64,000 nt of DNA from JANNWF01 sp052390415 (GCA_052390415.1 JBQTGY010000033.1:1-64000), one strand, 5' to 3'. Numbered from the stretch's first letter, positions 33,721 to 42,432 are shown. Numbers and translations: made by a program. Notes: a model not told the origin generated them from the sequence alone.

Positions 33721-36120
33721 TCATTCGTCGCGCAACGCCAGGCTCGGATCAATCCGAGCCGCGCGCCGCGCCGGCAGCCAGCAGGCGACGAGGCCGACCA
33801 CCATCAACATCGCAGTACCGAGTGCCAGCATGGCCGGCACGTTGGCATCGACGGCCTCCGCCCGCCACAGGTTTGACGTGCCCAGTAACAGCAAGCTGCC
33901 GAGTGCAACGCCGATGGCGCACAGTGCGCCACCGCTGCGCATGACCTGCAGTACCAAGCGTCGCGGCGATGCGCCGAGTGCCATGCGAACCGCGAGCTCC
34001 GGCGCGCGTCGCGCCACCGCGTAGGCCATGACACCAGCGACGCCGAAGGCAGCCAGCAACAGGCTCGATCCGGCAAATCCGATCAGTACCAAGGTCTGCA
34101 TGCGCGGCTCGGCGATGCTGGCGGACAGCACACTGTCCATCGTGCGCACATCGAACAGCGGATACTGCGGGGCAATCCGCTCGGTAACCGCGCGCAGCGG
34201 CGCGACTAGCGGCAGCGGGTCGCCATCACTGCGCAGCAGCAGGGTCATCGTTTCGGTGACAATCCACGTGGTGGGCATGTACATGGTCGGAGTTGGCGCA
34301 TCGCCGAGACCGGTCTGCCGCACATCGCCGACCACGCCAACCACAGTGCGCGATTGTCCATTGCCCAACCGCACCGTGCGTCCGACCGGATCGGATCCGT
34401 CCGGCCACAGCGTGCGCGCCAGCCCCTCGGACAACAGCATCGAACGCGGGGCCTCGTTGTCTGCCGCGAAACCGCGCCCCTTGAGCAGCGGCACGCCGAG
34501 GGTTGCCAGATAACCGGGAGACACCACACGCCAGGAAGCCTGGGTGCTGTCCTGTTCGTAATTCAGTGCCGCACCGGCACCCGCCGCGATGCTCATGCTG
34601 GTGTTGAAGTCGCCCAGCGGGATCTCGCTGGTGATGCCGACCGATCGCACGCCGGGCAGCGCACCAATCTCTTCCAGCAGACGCGCGTAGACCTGCAAGT
34701 GCGGGGTCAGATCGATGTTTTCGCTTGCCTGCGGCAGAGTGATCCGCGCCACCAGCAAATGCTGGGGGCGGAATCCCAAGGCATTGTCCTGCAGTCGGTC
34801 CAGATGCTGCGCCAGCAGCGCGGCGGATGTGACCAGCACCGTCGCCAGCGTGAACTGCACCACGACCAGAATCTGCCGCAGCGGACCGCGCTTCGCGTCA
34901 ACGCTGGATCGTCCCTGTTGTTGCAGCACTTGCGCCAGCGGACGCCGCGCAGCCATCAGCGCCGGCACCAGCCCGAACGTGATCGCCGTCGCTGCCGCGG
35001 CCGCGATCGCCAACAGTGCCGCTCGCCAATCGAGCGCGAACATGGCCAGCCGCGGCGTGCTCGCCGGCAACACGGCGACGGCGACCTGCAGCGCGACCAG
35101 CGAGATCATCACCCCGAGAGCACCGCCAAGCGCCGCCAGCAGCACGTTCTCGGAAATCATCTGCGTCAGCACGCGCCGACGCGGCGCTCCGAGCGCCTGA
35201 CGCACGCCCATTTCGCGTTCGCGCGCCGTGGCGCGCGCGATATGCAGGTTTGCCACATTGGTGCAGGCGACCAACAGCAGAACCAGTACCGCCGCCAACA
35301 GCAACACCAGCCGCGCACGCACATCTTCACCCACGATCCACGTGCGCACCGGTTGCACAGCGCCTTCCCAGCCGGCGTTCTCGCGTGGGAATTCCTGCGC
35401 CAGCGCGGTGCTGATGGTGGCGAGTTGTGCCTGCGCCTGCGTCGGGCTCACGCCCTCGCGCAGGCGGCCGAGCACATCGAGACGGCGATCACCACGGCCG
35501 TAGGTTTCCGGATCCGGCGTCAGCGGCAGCCACACGCCGATGTCGGTCGCGAAACCGACATCCTGCGGCGCGATGCCAACCACTCGGCGGCTCTCGCCGT
35601 CGATCGGAATGCTGCGGCCGATCAATGCAGGATCGGCGTTGAAACGGTTGCGCCACAGGCCCTCACCGAGGATCACCACCGCCTCGCCCCCGAGCGTGTC
35701 TTCGGCCTCGCTGAACTCGCGCCCGGCCAGCAGCGGCATGCCCAGCACGCGCCAAATCGTCGCCGACGCCCGCAGCGCGCGCACCCGTTCAAAGCGACCT
35801 TCGACACCCAGATTGATGTTGTCGCCGTCGATCGCAGCGAGCGCCGCGAACGTTGTGGCGTGCTGTTGCCACGACTGGAAATTGGGCGTCGACACCGCGA
35901 ATTCTGGCAGGCCCAGCGACGGGTTGCGTTCGGTGAGGCGCACCACCTGATGTGCGTCTTGATACGGCAACGGTGCCAGCAGCATCAGGTGCACGATGCT
36001 GAAGATTGCGCTGGCGGCGCCGATTCCGAGCGCAAAACTCAGCACGGTCGACAAAGTGAACACACGGTTGTGGCGCATCGACAGGCTGCGCCAGGCATGG
36101 CGTAGATCACGCAGGATCAT
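33721..36120 (-). CDS. ADOP-type (duplicated orphan) ABC permease, MacB/FtsX family
   Basis: The 799-residue membrane protein has two MacB-PCD/FtsX units: an N-terminal helix (VFTLSTVLSFALGIGAASAIF), a long periplasmic domain (about 50-270), three helices around 285-430 with ARATAREREMGVRQALGAPR, a second periplasmic domain, and three last helices from about 675, with RAPELAVRMALGASPRR. This duplication without an adjacent ATPase is the acidobacterial duplicated orphan permease pattern. ATPase partner and cargo are unknown. The ATG at 36120 was chosen because the frame upstream is 117-bp repeat DNA rather than coding sequence. Confidence 0.9.
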   Translation of the reverse strand: MILRDLRHAWRSLSMRHNRVFTLSTVLSFALGIGAASAIFSIVHLMLLAPLPYQDAHQVVRLTERNPSLGLPEFAVSTPNFQSWQQHATTFAALAAIDGDNINLGVEGRFERVRALRASATIWRVLGMPLLAGREFSEAEDTLGGEAVVILGEGLWRNRFNADPALIGRSIPIDGESRRVVGIAPQDVGFATDIGVWLPLTPDPETYGRGDRRLDVLGRLREGVSPTQAQAQLATISTALAQEFPRENAGWEGAVQPVRTWIVGEDVRARLVLLLAAVLVLLLVACTNVANLHIARATAREREMGVRQALGAPRRRVLTQMISENVLLAALGGALGVMISLVALQVAVAVLPASTPRLAMFALDWRAALLAIAAAAATAITFGLVPALMAARRPLAQVLQQQGRSSVDAKRGPLRQILVVVQFTLATVLVTSAALLAQHLDRLQDNALGFRPQHLLVARITLPQASENIDLTPHLQVYARLLEEIGALPGVRSVGITSEIPLGDFNTSMSIAAGAGAALNYEQDSTQASWRVVSPGYLATLGVPLLKGRGFAADNEAPRSMLLSEGLARTLWPDGSDPVGRTVRLGNGQSRTVVGVVGDVRQTGLGDAPTPTMYMPTTWIVTETMTLLLRSDGDPLPLVAPLRAVTERIAPQYPLFDVRTMDSVLSASIAEPRMQTLVLIGFAGSSLLLAAFGVAGVMAYAVARRAPELAVRMALGASPRRLVLQVMRSGGALCAIGVALGSLLLLGTSNLWRAEAVDANVPAMLALGTAMLMVVGLVACWLPARRAARIDPSLALRDE

Positions 36121-36605
36121 GGTCGGACGTCCGTCACGGTGGATGCCTGTCCACTCTGCATCCCTTGTGCCAACCCGCAAATGGCATGCACGCGGCGGAA
36201 TATCACGCGATTCCGCATCCGTCCCGATTGAGAATGTTCGATTGTGGACGTGGCGGTGTCCGCTTTCGGTTGGGAAGCAGCCGTTGGATGGTCGAGTGGG
36301 AGCGGCCAGCAAGCGGCGTCTGGCAGTACGAGGGCCGGCAATCTCGAAGAAGCGCCATCGCCTGGCGATGGCGCGCCCGGAGGGGTGAGGCGATGCGCTT
36401 GCGAACCACCGGTTCGCGCATCGGCGAACGCATTCGCGCTGTGCGCGAGGGCCGGAAATCTCGAAGAAGCGCCATCGCCTGGCGATGGCGCGCCCGGAGG
36501 GGTGAGGCGATGCGCTTGCGAACCACCGGTTCGCGCATCGGCGAACGCCTTCGCGCTGTGCGCGAGGGCTGGAAATCTCGAAGAAGCGCCATCGCCATGC
36601 GAAGG
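36121..36605. other. 485-base non-coding stretch dominated by tandem repeats
   Basis: No gene is supported between the permease start and tRNA-Arg. The left 209 bases (36121-36329) are the probable permease promoter region with no clear motif. The rest is the 117-bp tandem repeat array listed separately. Long open frames across it on both strands come only from the repeats. Confidence 0.75.
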
Positions 36606-36618
36606 CGCGCCCGGAGGG
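36330..36618. repeat. 117-bp tandem repeats ending at the 3' end of tRNA-Arg
   Basis: Copies begin at 36330, 36447 and 36564 with an exact 117-base period; copies 1 and 2 are almost identical, and copy 3 stops after about 55 bases inside the tRNA gene. Each copy contains GCGCCCGGAGGG, which is the last 12 bases of the tRNA acceptor/T-arm on the opposite strand, and a hairpin GCCATCGC/GCGATGGC. The first two copies therefore carry duplicated tRNA ends without a tRNA. Confidence 0.85.
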
Positions 36619-36679
36619 ATTCGAACCCCCGACCAACGGCTTCGGAAGCCGCTACTCTATCCAGCTGAGCTACGGGCGC
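36606..36679 (-). tRNA. tRNA-Arg, anticodon CCG
   Basis: The minus strand folds as a cloverleaf: acceptor GCGCCCG/CGGGCGC with discriminator G, D-arm GCTC...GAGT, anticodon arm with loop TTCCGAA (anticodon CCG, reading CGG), and T-arm with TTCGAAT. The CCA end is not encoded. The 3' end borders the 117-bp repeats. Confidence 0.95.
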
Positions 36680-36857
36680 ATTTTGCAGGGACTTTTTGCT
36701 CGCCGACGAGGCCGTTTCGAGTATCAGCCGGCGTGACGGCCGCGCAGTGTACCAGAGCCCCGAGCAAAGGTTTCCTCAGCCGACACGCTGACATTGGGTC
36801 GGCCGCAGGCGTGCCCCGCTCGGAGATGGCGACTCGCCTCATGAGCCGGCGAATCGG

Positions 36858-37430
36858 TCATGCCAAGCCGTCAATCCAGGCAAGCAGTTGGGGCGCAGCA
36901 TAGCCTCGTGGCACTCCCGCCACCCGCAGCGCGTGCAGGGAGAATGAACCCAGCACTGCAGAAATCAGCAGCGCGGCGTGCGCACCCGGTGCGGCGACAC
37001 GGGCTGCCCGAAACAGTCCGGCGAGGAGCTTCTGGTCTTGCGCCAGCCACACCGACAAGCGTTCACGCACGACCGGGATCGCCATCGCATCCGCCATCAA
37101 TGCCACCCACACGGTCACCTGTTCAGCCTCGCCGGCCGCGCCTTCGCCGACACGAGCGGCGACATAGCTGCGAAGCCTTTCGGCGGGAGACGTTGCCTGT
37201 GCTGCCAGCGCCTGGAAACGCGCATCGGCTTGCGCGATCAGGCGCTCGACCAAGGCGTGCAGGATCGCCTCCTTGTCCTTGAAGTGATAGTGCACGAGGC
37301 CCGGCGCCAAGCCAGCGCGCTCGGCAATCGACCTGGTCGTGGCGCGACTGAATCCGGCTGCCGCCATCTCGGCTTGCAAGGCATCGACGATCTGCTCACG
37401 GCGCAGGTCGGTATTGGGGCGACGTCCCAT
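36858..37430 (-). CDS. TetR-family transcriptional regulator (BetI-like)
   Basis: The 190-residue protein has a TetR N-terminal helix-turn-helix (RREQIVDALQAEMAAAGFS, TRSIAERAGLAPGLVHYHFK) and a C-terminal dimer/ligand domain like BetI-group regulators (VWVALMADAMAIPVVRERL). It is divergent from the HD hydrolase gene across 104 bases that hold two related palindromes, so it probably controls itself and that gene. The inducer is unknown. Confidence 0.92.
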   Translation of the reverse strand: MGRRPNTDLRREQIVDALQAEMAAAGFSRATTRSIAERAGLAPGLVHYHFKDKEAILHALVERLIAQADARFQALAAQATSPAERLRSYVAARVGEGAAGEAEQVTVWVALMADAMAIPVVRERLSVWLAQDQKLLAGLFRAARVAAPGAHAALLISAVLGSFSLHALRVAGVPRGYAAPQLLAWIDGLA

Positions 37431-37441
37431 GGTGGCTTTAA

Positions 37442-37457
37442 TTGGTCAAAGACCCAA
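37442..37457. promoter_or_regulatory. candidate TetR operator 1
   Basis: TTGGTCAAAGACCCAA is an imperfect 16-bp palindrome 11 bases upstream of the TetR start codon. It shares TTGG....ACCCAA with the second site at 37504. Confidence 0.55.
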
Positions 37458-37503
37458 ACAATATTGCACAGTCTCCGGGACGGTGATAGCCTGCCTTCAA
37501 TAC

Positions 37504-37519
37504 TTGGGCGTTCACCCAA
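37504..37519. promoter_or_regulatory. candidate TetR operator 2
   Basis: TTGGGCGTTCACCCAA is an imperfect palindrome 15 bases upstream of the HD hydrolase start. It matches operator 1 in the outer half-sites and is spaced 62 bases from it. Confidence 0.55.
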
Positions 37520-37534
37520 ATTATGGAGCCAGCC

Positions 37535-38149
37535 ATGTCACGGGACCTGTTCGAGCGCTGGCGTACCCTCGCCAGGCAGCTGGGACTGCTCGATTCGGAC
37601 GCCATCGGCAGCGAACTGGTTGCCCGCTATGGCGAGACTCACCGCTGCTTCCACGGCCATGCGCATCTGACGCAGGTGCTCGACGTACTCGACGAGCTGA
37701 AGGCTGACCCCCGCCTGCATCTCGCTGCCTGGTTCCACGACGCCGTCTACCGGCCCGGTCGAAACGACAACGAGCCGTTGAGCGCCGTGCTGGCACGTCA
37801 GCGCCTCGAAGCAGCGGGTCTGCCTCAGCCGGACCTCGAGCTGGTGGCGCGCGCCGTTATCGCCACGGCCGGCCACAGGGATGTCGACCCGGCATTTGAT
37901 CCCTTGCTCGACGCCGACCTCGCCGTGCTCGGCGCGTCGCCCCTTGCCTACCAGCGCTATCGGGAACAGATTCGACAAGAGTTCGCGGCGATTCCCGACC
38001 TGCTGTTCGGGCCTGCGCGCGTTTCCTTCCTGCGCGGGATGTTGGCTCGTCGGGCAATTTATCGCACGCCGGCCTGCCACCTCCGCTTCGAGGGGCAAGC
38101 CCACCGCAATTTGCAGAACGAGCTCGATCAACTTGGCGGAGGCGGCTGA
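37535..38149 (+). CDS. HD-superfamily metal-dependent phosphohydrolase-like protein
   Basis: The 204-residue cytoplasmic protein has the HD pattern of the predicted metal-dependent hydrolase group COG4339: YHCF-like HRCFHGHAHLTQVLDVLDEL, LAAWFHDAVYRPGRNDNE (HD pair), VIATAGH and the aspartate of LLDADLAVLG. The substrate is unknown. The ATG at 37535 has GGAG 7 bases upstream; an ATG four codons earlier is possible. It is divergent from TetR and followed after two bases by a small gene. Confidence 0.85.
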   Translation: MSRDLFERWRTLARQLGLLDSDAIGSELVARYGETHRCFHGHAHLTQVLDVLDELKADPRLHLAAWFHDAVYRPGRNDNEPLSAVLARQRLEAAGLPQPDLELVARAVIATAGHRDVDPAFDPLLDADLAVLGASPLAYQRYREQIRQEFAAIPDLLFGPARVSFLRGMLARRAIYRTPACHLRFEGQAHRNLQNELDQLGGGG

Positions 38150-38151
38150 AC

Positions 38152-38442
38152 GTGCAGCTGGTGCACCGCCGCCGCTTTCCGGTCGACCACTACGTCCTGA
38201 TCGACCCGGAGGGCCTGTCAACGCCAGGCACGCTGATTGCAGAGGCGCGTCGGCAAGCCGAAGCACTTGCCTTGCGCAGTACCGGTGATGCGCGCAACTT
38301 CACGCTCATTCAGAACGGCCCGGGCCTTGCGCGATGTGATTGGCCGCATGTGCACATCGTCTGCACCCGGACCCGCTTCCGCAAAGGCCTGATCTATCTG
38401 TTCATCGGGTTCAAGAACCTGTGGGTTGCCATGCGCGAGTGA
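38152..38442 (+). CDS. small conserved-looking protein, function unknown
   Basis: This 96-residue protein begins at a GTG at 38152 with GGAGG 9 bases upstream, inside the end of the HD gene. It has LIQNGPGLARCDWPHVHIVC, with an HxH-like PHVHIVC reminiscent of nucleotide-binding folds, and a hydrophobic C-terminus GLIYLFIGFKNLWVAM. The two-base gap to the HD gene suggests one operon. No family assignment is made. Confidence 0.65.
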   Translation: MQLVHRRRFPVDHYVLIDPEGLSTPGTLIAEARRQAEALALRSTGDARNFTLIQNGPGLARCDWPHVHIVCTRTRFRKGLIYLFIGFKNLWVAMRE

Positions 38443-38669
38443 TCACAGCCTCGGGTGCGTTCACCTCGGCGCGGGGAATGCAGGCACAACGAATCGAGGC
38501 GGGAGGCGCACGGGGCACATGCCGCTCACGGTGAAACGCGCGGACGGCGATCAATCAGAACTGCCGACTACCTTTGCCTCGAACGCAACCCTCGGCTACG
38601 CAGCTCGCACTCGCCCCGCCACCACCTGCTACCGCATGATGTGTAGCCTCACGCCCCGCCAGCCGCGCA
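38443..38669. other. 227-base stretch with no supported gene
   Basis: Open frames exist on both strands but none has family motifs or a clear ribosome site. It continues into the weakly supported small gene at 38670, so about 450 bases between 38442 and 38893 have no confident gene. Confidence 0.5.
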
Positions 38670-38885
38670 ATGCAGCTTCCGATCAGCACCACTCGCCAGC
38701 CGCCATCGACCTCGGCTACCTGCGGCCAAATAACGTCGATCACCCGTTGGCAGGTCGCGCCCGGCGACTCGCTCTGGTTCGGCGAAGTCAGGCTCGACCC
38801 CTGGAAGCTGCACCCACGGGTGCCGACGATCGCGCTGTCCGGATTGCTGATGATCTGCAAGATTTTGCGCATTCCGAAGCGCTGA
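38670..38885 (+). CDS. possible small hypothetical protein
   Basis: The 71-codon frame has high third-position GC and ends 7 bases before the LprI-like gene, which would suit an operon (WFGEVRLDPWKLHPRVPT, then a hydrophobic SGLLMICKIL). A minus-strand frame over the same bases (MRKILQIISNPDSAIVG at its start, 38872) has equally good codon use. Only one can be real, and no homologue is recognised for either. Confidence 0.3.
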   Translation: MQLPISTTRQPPSTSATCGQITSITRWQVAPGDSLWFGEVRLDPWKLHPRVPTIALSGLLMICKILRIPKR

Positions 38886-38892
38886 GCCGGCG

Positions 38893-39396
38893 ATGCACTT
38901 TCCCTCTGCCCTGCTCTTCTCTTGCCTGGCTTGCATATTGTTCGCCTCGTCGCCGACGTACGCCGCTACTGCTATCCAAGACGAGGTCGTCAGCACGGCC
39001 TCAAAAACACCGCTGTCTCCGGGCTGCGTGATCCAACGGGCGCTCGATGTCTGCCTGGAGGATACGGGCAATGGCTACGAGCAGCTTCGATGCTTGCAGC
39101 CAGCCTTGCGCGACGCACGCGCTGAACTCGCCGACGTACACATGCGAATCGCGCCGAGGCTGCGGGAAGACACGGCTCTTCTCGCCGCATTCGCGGCTGC
39201 GGAAGCATCGTGGCAGGCATGGATTGAACGTGATTGCGAAGTCGTGTCGCAAGATTGGAGCGGCGGTTCCATGCGTCGTGCGGTCGTTGCGGCGTGTCAC
39301 TACCGCCACACCGTCGAACGGACCCAGCAGTTGTGGGGCCGCCACGAGCAAGGATATGAAGGGCAGGTCCCGGCCGACTGCTTGCCGGATCGTTAG
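38893..39396 (+). CDS. exported LprI-like (DUF1311) protein
   Basis: The 167-residue protein has a signal peptide (FPSALLFSCLACILFASSPTYA, cleaved near residue 24). The mature part carries paired cysteines (SPGCVIQ...DVCLED...RCLQ) and the DUF1311 signature, SWQAWIERDCEV near 110 and VVAACHYRHTVERTQQL near 135. LprI of Mycobacterium tuberculosis inhibits lysozyme; here the role is only inferred from fold. It is probably periplasmic. Confidence 0.8.
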   Translation: MHFPSALLFSCLACILFASSPTYAATAIQDEVVSTASKTPLSPGCVIQRALDVCLEDTGNGYEQLRCLQPALRDARAELADVHMRIAPRLREDTALLAAFAAAEASWQAWIERDCEVVSQDWSGGSMRRAVVAACHYRHTVERTQQLWGRHEQGYEGQVPADCLPDR

Positions 39397-39681
39397 CTGG
39401 GCATCTCGATACGCCCTTGGGAGTGCGCGGGGGAATGTCGCGGCGAGGCAAATCGGCGGGGGGCAGAGCATCATTCCTCATGGCCCACTGGTGCCATTCT
39501 CACGATTGGCGGCGCAAGAATGCCGTGGTGCGTGCGGTGGGCCTGCCAAACGTGTCATCGCGAGACGTGGTCGGCATTCAGTCGTCCGTTTGGGTGACAT
39601 GCGTTGCACGTGAAGCGTGCCATCATTGCTCACGCGTCTGGCGCGCAAGGGGTGTGCCGGCAGTTGATCTCCGGAGTGGCA

Positions 39682-41424
39682 ATGAATCGCATCCAGAAAG
39701 TCCTCAGTTTGACCTTTCTCATCGTTGCAACGGCGCAGGCCGATGCTCCGCAAGTTTCCGGAGAAACCGCGTGGGCCGATACCAAGGCAGCGCCGGACTT
39801 GCGCTGGAAACATCGGGACTTCCCTGCCGGCGGCGTCGCTTTGATCGTCCTCGAGCGCATGGCTCAGGATCGCGTTGATGCGGTCAGGCGCGAGAACGCC
39901 GCGCCCGGCCAGAAGGCTTTGAGAATCGGCATCGAGCGGCAAGTGGCGACCGAGTCTGCGTCCAGCCGGACAACACTGACGTGGCGCGAGATGCCCGATG
40001 GTGGACAGACCGCGCGCATCCAGGTGATTTCGGCGGGCGCCGTCGCATTGCGCTCCGCCCTCGATGTTGCGGCACTGCCCGCCGGTGCGGAGCTGCGGTT
40101 CGCCGGCGACAACGTTGTGGGACCTGCAACGGCCGTGGTGAGCGCAGACGAAATCGCACGGATGCGTCAGGTTGATCCGATGTACTGGACGCCAGTCACG
40201 ACGGGTGAGCGTCAGACCATCGAGATTTTCCTGCCTGCCGGCGCCGATTCGCGCTGGGCGCGCGTATCGCTGCAAGCCGTTTCGCATCTTTTTGTGTCGC
40301 CGCAAAGTTCGCTCGCCGCCGCCAAGATCGGCGAATCCGATGCGTGTGAGATCGACGCCAAGTGCGTCACCAATCCTTCCGCCGCCTACCTGGACGCCAA
40401 GAACGCGGTGGCGCGGATGGTGTTCCAGACCAGCCAAGGCAGCTCGCTGTGCACCGGCACGTTGTTGAACGATACCGACACTGCCACCCAGGTCCCGCAC
40501 TTCTTCACTGCAGCGCATTGTTTCACCAGCCAGAGCGTGGCCAATACGCTGACCACGTTCTGGTTCGACGAAGCGACCAGCTGCGGCAGTGGTGTGCAGG
40601 ATCCGTCGGTGCGCCAAGTGAGCGGCGGCGCGACGGTACAGTTCGCGAGCGTGGCCTCCGATGTGCTGTTCCTGCGCTTGAACAATGCGCCTCCGGGCGG
40701 GGCGATGTTCCTGGGCTGGAACTCGGCTGCGCTGACCGCCAACACCGAGGTTCTGATGCTGCATCACCCCGCTGGCGACGTGAAGAAGGTCACCCTGGGA
40801 AGGGTCAAGGGATTCGGCCCGTCCAGCTTGGCGAGCGGCAACTTCATCCAGGCCGGTTATACCAATGGCACCACCGAAGGCGGCAGCAGTGGCTGCGGTT
40901 TATTGACGCTGAGCAGCAACGGTTACCAACTCCGCGGCGGCCTGCTCGGCGGTTCTGCGAGCTGTGCGAATACCGGATCGCTGACGACGCCGGAAAACAG
41001 CGACGACTACTCGCGCTTCGATCAGGTGTTTCCGAGCCTGCAAACCTTCCTGATGCCCTCGACCACGCCACCTGCAAATATTGACTACACGGGCACCTGG
41101 AGCAACCCGGCGCAGAGCGGCTGGGGTGTTGTCATACTGCGCGGTGTCACCGGTGTGTATCTGGTGAATATCTACCATTACAACGAATCGTCGGTTCCGA
41201 TCTGGTTCCTGAGCGCCGGCGCCTTGAACGGCAGCAGCTACAACCAGTCGCTGCTGGTGTTCACCGGCCCCTGGTTCGGCATAAATCCCTTCAACCCCAG
41301 CGCGGTCAGCAGCCGCTCTGCGGGCAATGTGATCGTCAATTTCACCAGCGCCACGACGGCGACCATCAACTACACGATCGACGGCCGCAACGTGTCGACC
41401 TCGATCTCGAAACTCGCGTTCTGA
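39682..41424 (+). CDS. secreted trypsin-like serine endopeptidase
   Basis: The 580-residue protein starts at an ATG with GGAG 7 bases upstream and has a signal peptide (KVLSLTFLIVATAQA). After a pro-region of about 200 residues comes a chymotrypsin-fold protease like lysyl endopeptidases. The triad is His279 in FFTAAHCF, Asp327 in ASDVLFLRL and Ser403 in EGGSSGCGLL. Cysteines flank these motifs. The last 140 residues (DYTGTWSNPAQSGWGVVILR onward) are a separate beta domain common on exported proteins of this group. It is likely an extracellular degradative enzyme. Confidence 0.93.
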   Translation: MNRIQKVLSLTFLIVATAQADAPQVSGETAWADTKAAPDLRWKHRDFPAGGVALIVLERMAQDRVDAVRRENAAPGQKALRIGIERQVATESASSRTTLTWREMPDGGQTARIQVISAGAVALRSALDVAALPAGAELRFAGDNVVGPATAVVSADEIARMRQVDPMYWTPVTTGERQTIEIFLPAGADSRWARVSLQAVSHLFVSPQSSLAAAKIGESDACEIDAKCVTNPSAAYLDAKNAVARMVFQTSQGSSLCTGTLLNDTDTATQVPHFFTAAHCFTSQSVANTLTTFWFDEATSCGSGVQDPSVRQVSGGATVQFASVASDVLFLRLNNAPPGGAMFLGWNSAALTANTEVLMLHHPAGDVKKVTLGRVKGFGPSSLASGNFIQAGYTNGTTEGGSSGCGLLTLSSNGYQLRGGLLGGSASCANTGSLTTPENSDDYSRFDQVFPSLQTFLMPSTTPPANIDYTGTWSNPAQSGWGVVILRGVTGVYLVNIYHYNESSVPIWFLSAGALNGSSYNQSLLVFTGPWFGINPFNPSAVSSRSAGNVIVNFTSATTATINYTIDGRNVSTSISKLAF

Positions 41425-41579
41425 GTCGGGCTCGCAGCGGCGTCCGGCAATCCGCCCAGCGCGGTTGCCGGATGCGCCATGCAACGTCAGCGGTCGCTTC
41501 GGCGATGCTGCGTGACCGATTGACAACACTCCATGCGACGAGGGCGACGACGGTAGCGCCGAAACTCAGGGCGAGGGTT

Positions 41580-42203
41580 TCACTGGCGCGAAGAGAAATG
41601 CGTCAGCAGCCGCTTCAAGCGAGGCACCGGATTGGCGAACTTGACCTGCTGTTCGTCGAATGCCTCGGGATCAAACCTGCCGCGCAGGCCCTTCTGGCTG
41701 GCCGCCCAGGCGTGGGATGAGGCGTGCTCCGGATCGTCGGGGTTGGCCAGGGTTTCGAGCAGGCTTTCATAGCCACCCGGCCCGCCACAGTCATCCGGCG
41801 GACCGGATCGCTCACCGGCCGTGCAGCGCGGGTACTTCTTACCCGGTGCCGCAGGCAAGACCTCTTCCAACGTGATGACGTGCTGCCAACCGTCTCCGAA
41901 GTCGTATTCGTAATCCAGACGCGGATTGGCCGGGTTGAGGAGCTCGGCCACGCGATGCTTCCAGCCCGGCAGCGTGCCGACGAGGTCGTCAAACTCGTCC
42001 GTCGGGATGCCGAACCGCGAACTGTCACCTTCATGACCAGGCCGGCCAAAGGAATGCAGGTGCGAATCGTCCCAGCCGAATGCGCTCTGGATGGCGACAT
42101 GCAGGTCCCAGAGCGTGTAGTCACCGGGTACCTGAAGGCGCCGCCAGATTGGCGGCTCGATGTGCAGCAGCTCGATGTGGAGCTGGAGGATGGCGTTCGA
42201 CAA
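41580..42203 (-). CDS. plasmid pRiA4b ORF-3 family protein
   Basis: The 207-residue protein shows the family pattern: LHIELLHIEPPIWRRLQVPG, LWDLHVAIQSAFGWDDSHLH, YEYDFGDGWQHVITLEE, then the cysteine-containing PRCTAGERSGPPDDCGG with GGYESLLETL. These proteins are frequent on plasmids and as passengers of IS elements; their function is unknown. Here it stands alone, divergent from hipBA across 279 bases, which suggests horizontally acquired DNA at 41.5-44.1 kb. Confidence 0.9.
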   Translation of the reverse strand: MSNAILQLHIELLHIEPPIWRRLQVPGDYTLWDLHVAIQSAFGWDDSHLHSFGRPGHEGDSSRFGIPTDEFDDLVGTLPGWKHRVAELLNPANPRLDYEYDFGDGWQHVITLEEVLPAAPGKKYPRCTAGERSGPPDDCGGPGGYESLLETLANPDDPEHASSHAWAASQKGLRGRFDPEAFDEQQVKFANPVPRLKRLLTHFSSRQ

Positions 42204-42361
42204 GATGTGCCCCTACTCATTCCGGTTGGATGGGTGGGTCGGGAATTGTCCCAGCACTGTAACAGCGGAAGTGGGCGTGCCCAGATCGCTTGGAAGATTG
42301 CGCGGGCCTCGGCGGGCGCTGTGCTGCCAACCGTCGAATTGCAAACAGGGGACTTCACTTA

Positions 42362-42432
42362 TTAGCCTGAAGGCTAACTTCCAAATAATTATCCCTTGGG
42401 CTAATACTTGGATGATTGCGCTTTGGGCTAAT
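42362..42432 (+). promoter_or_regulatory. hipBA control region: three GGCTAA boxes at 27-bp spacing
   Basis: A perfect palindrome TTAGCC-TGAA-GGCTAA lies at 42362-42377. GGCTAA then recurs at 42399 and 42426, so the three boxes start at 42372, 42399 and 42426, exactly 27 bases apart. The stretch is AT-rich against its surroundings. It lies 51 bases or more upstream of the HipB start at 42483, as expected for an autoregulated antitoxin. Confidence 0.6.

Noticed and set aside
34354..36105. 583-codon plus-strand frame opposite the ADOP permease
   Set aside because: The translation is Gln/Arg/His-rich without motifs; the minus strand encodes helices and FtsX signatures.
36330..36618. CRISPR-like appearance of the tandem repeats
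   Set aside because: Units are directly adjacent at 117 bases with no short unique spacers and no cas genes.
36121..36636. N-terminal extension of the permease through the 117-bp repeats
   Set aside because: The extra residues repeat the DNA period, include the tRNA gene and have no signal; the true start at 36120 begins with the ADOP-typical MILRDLRHAWR.
39478..40767. Minus-strand frame opposite the serine protease
   Set aside because: The plus strand has a signal peptide and full catalytic triad; the antisense product has no recognisable features.
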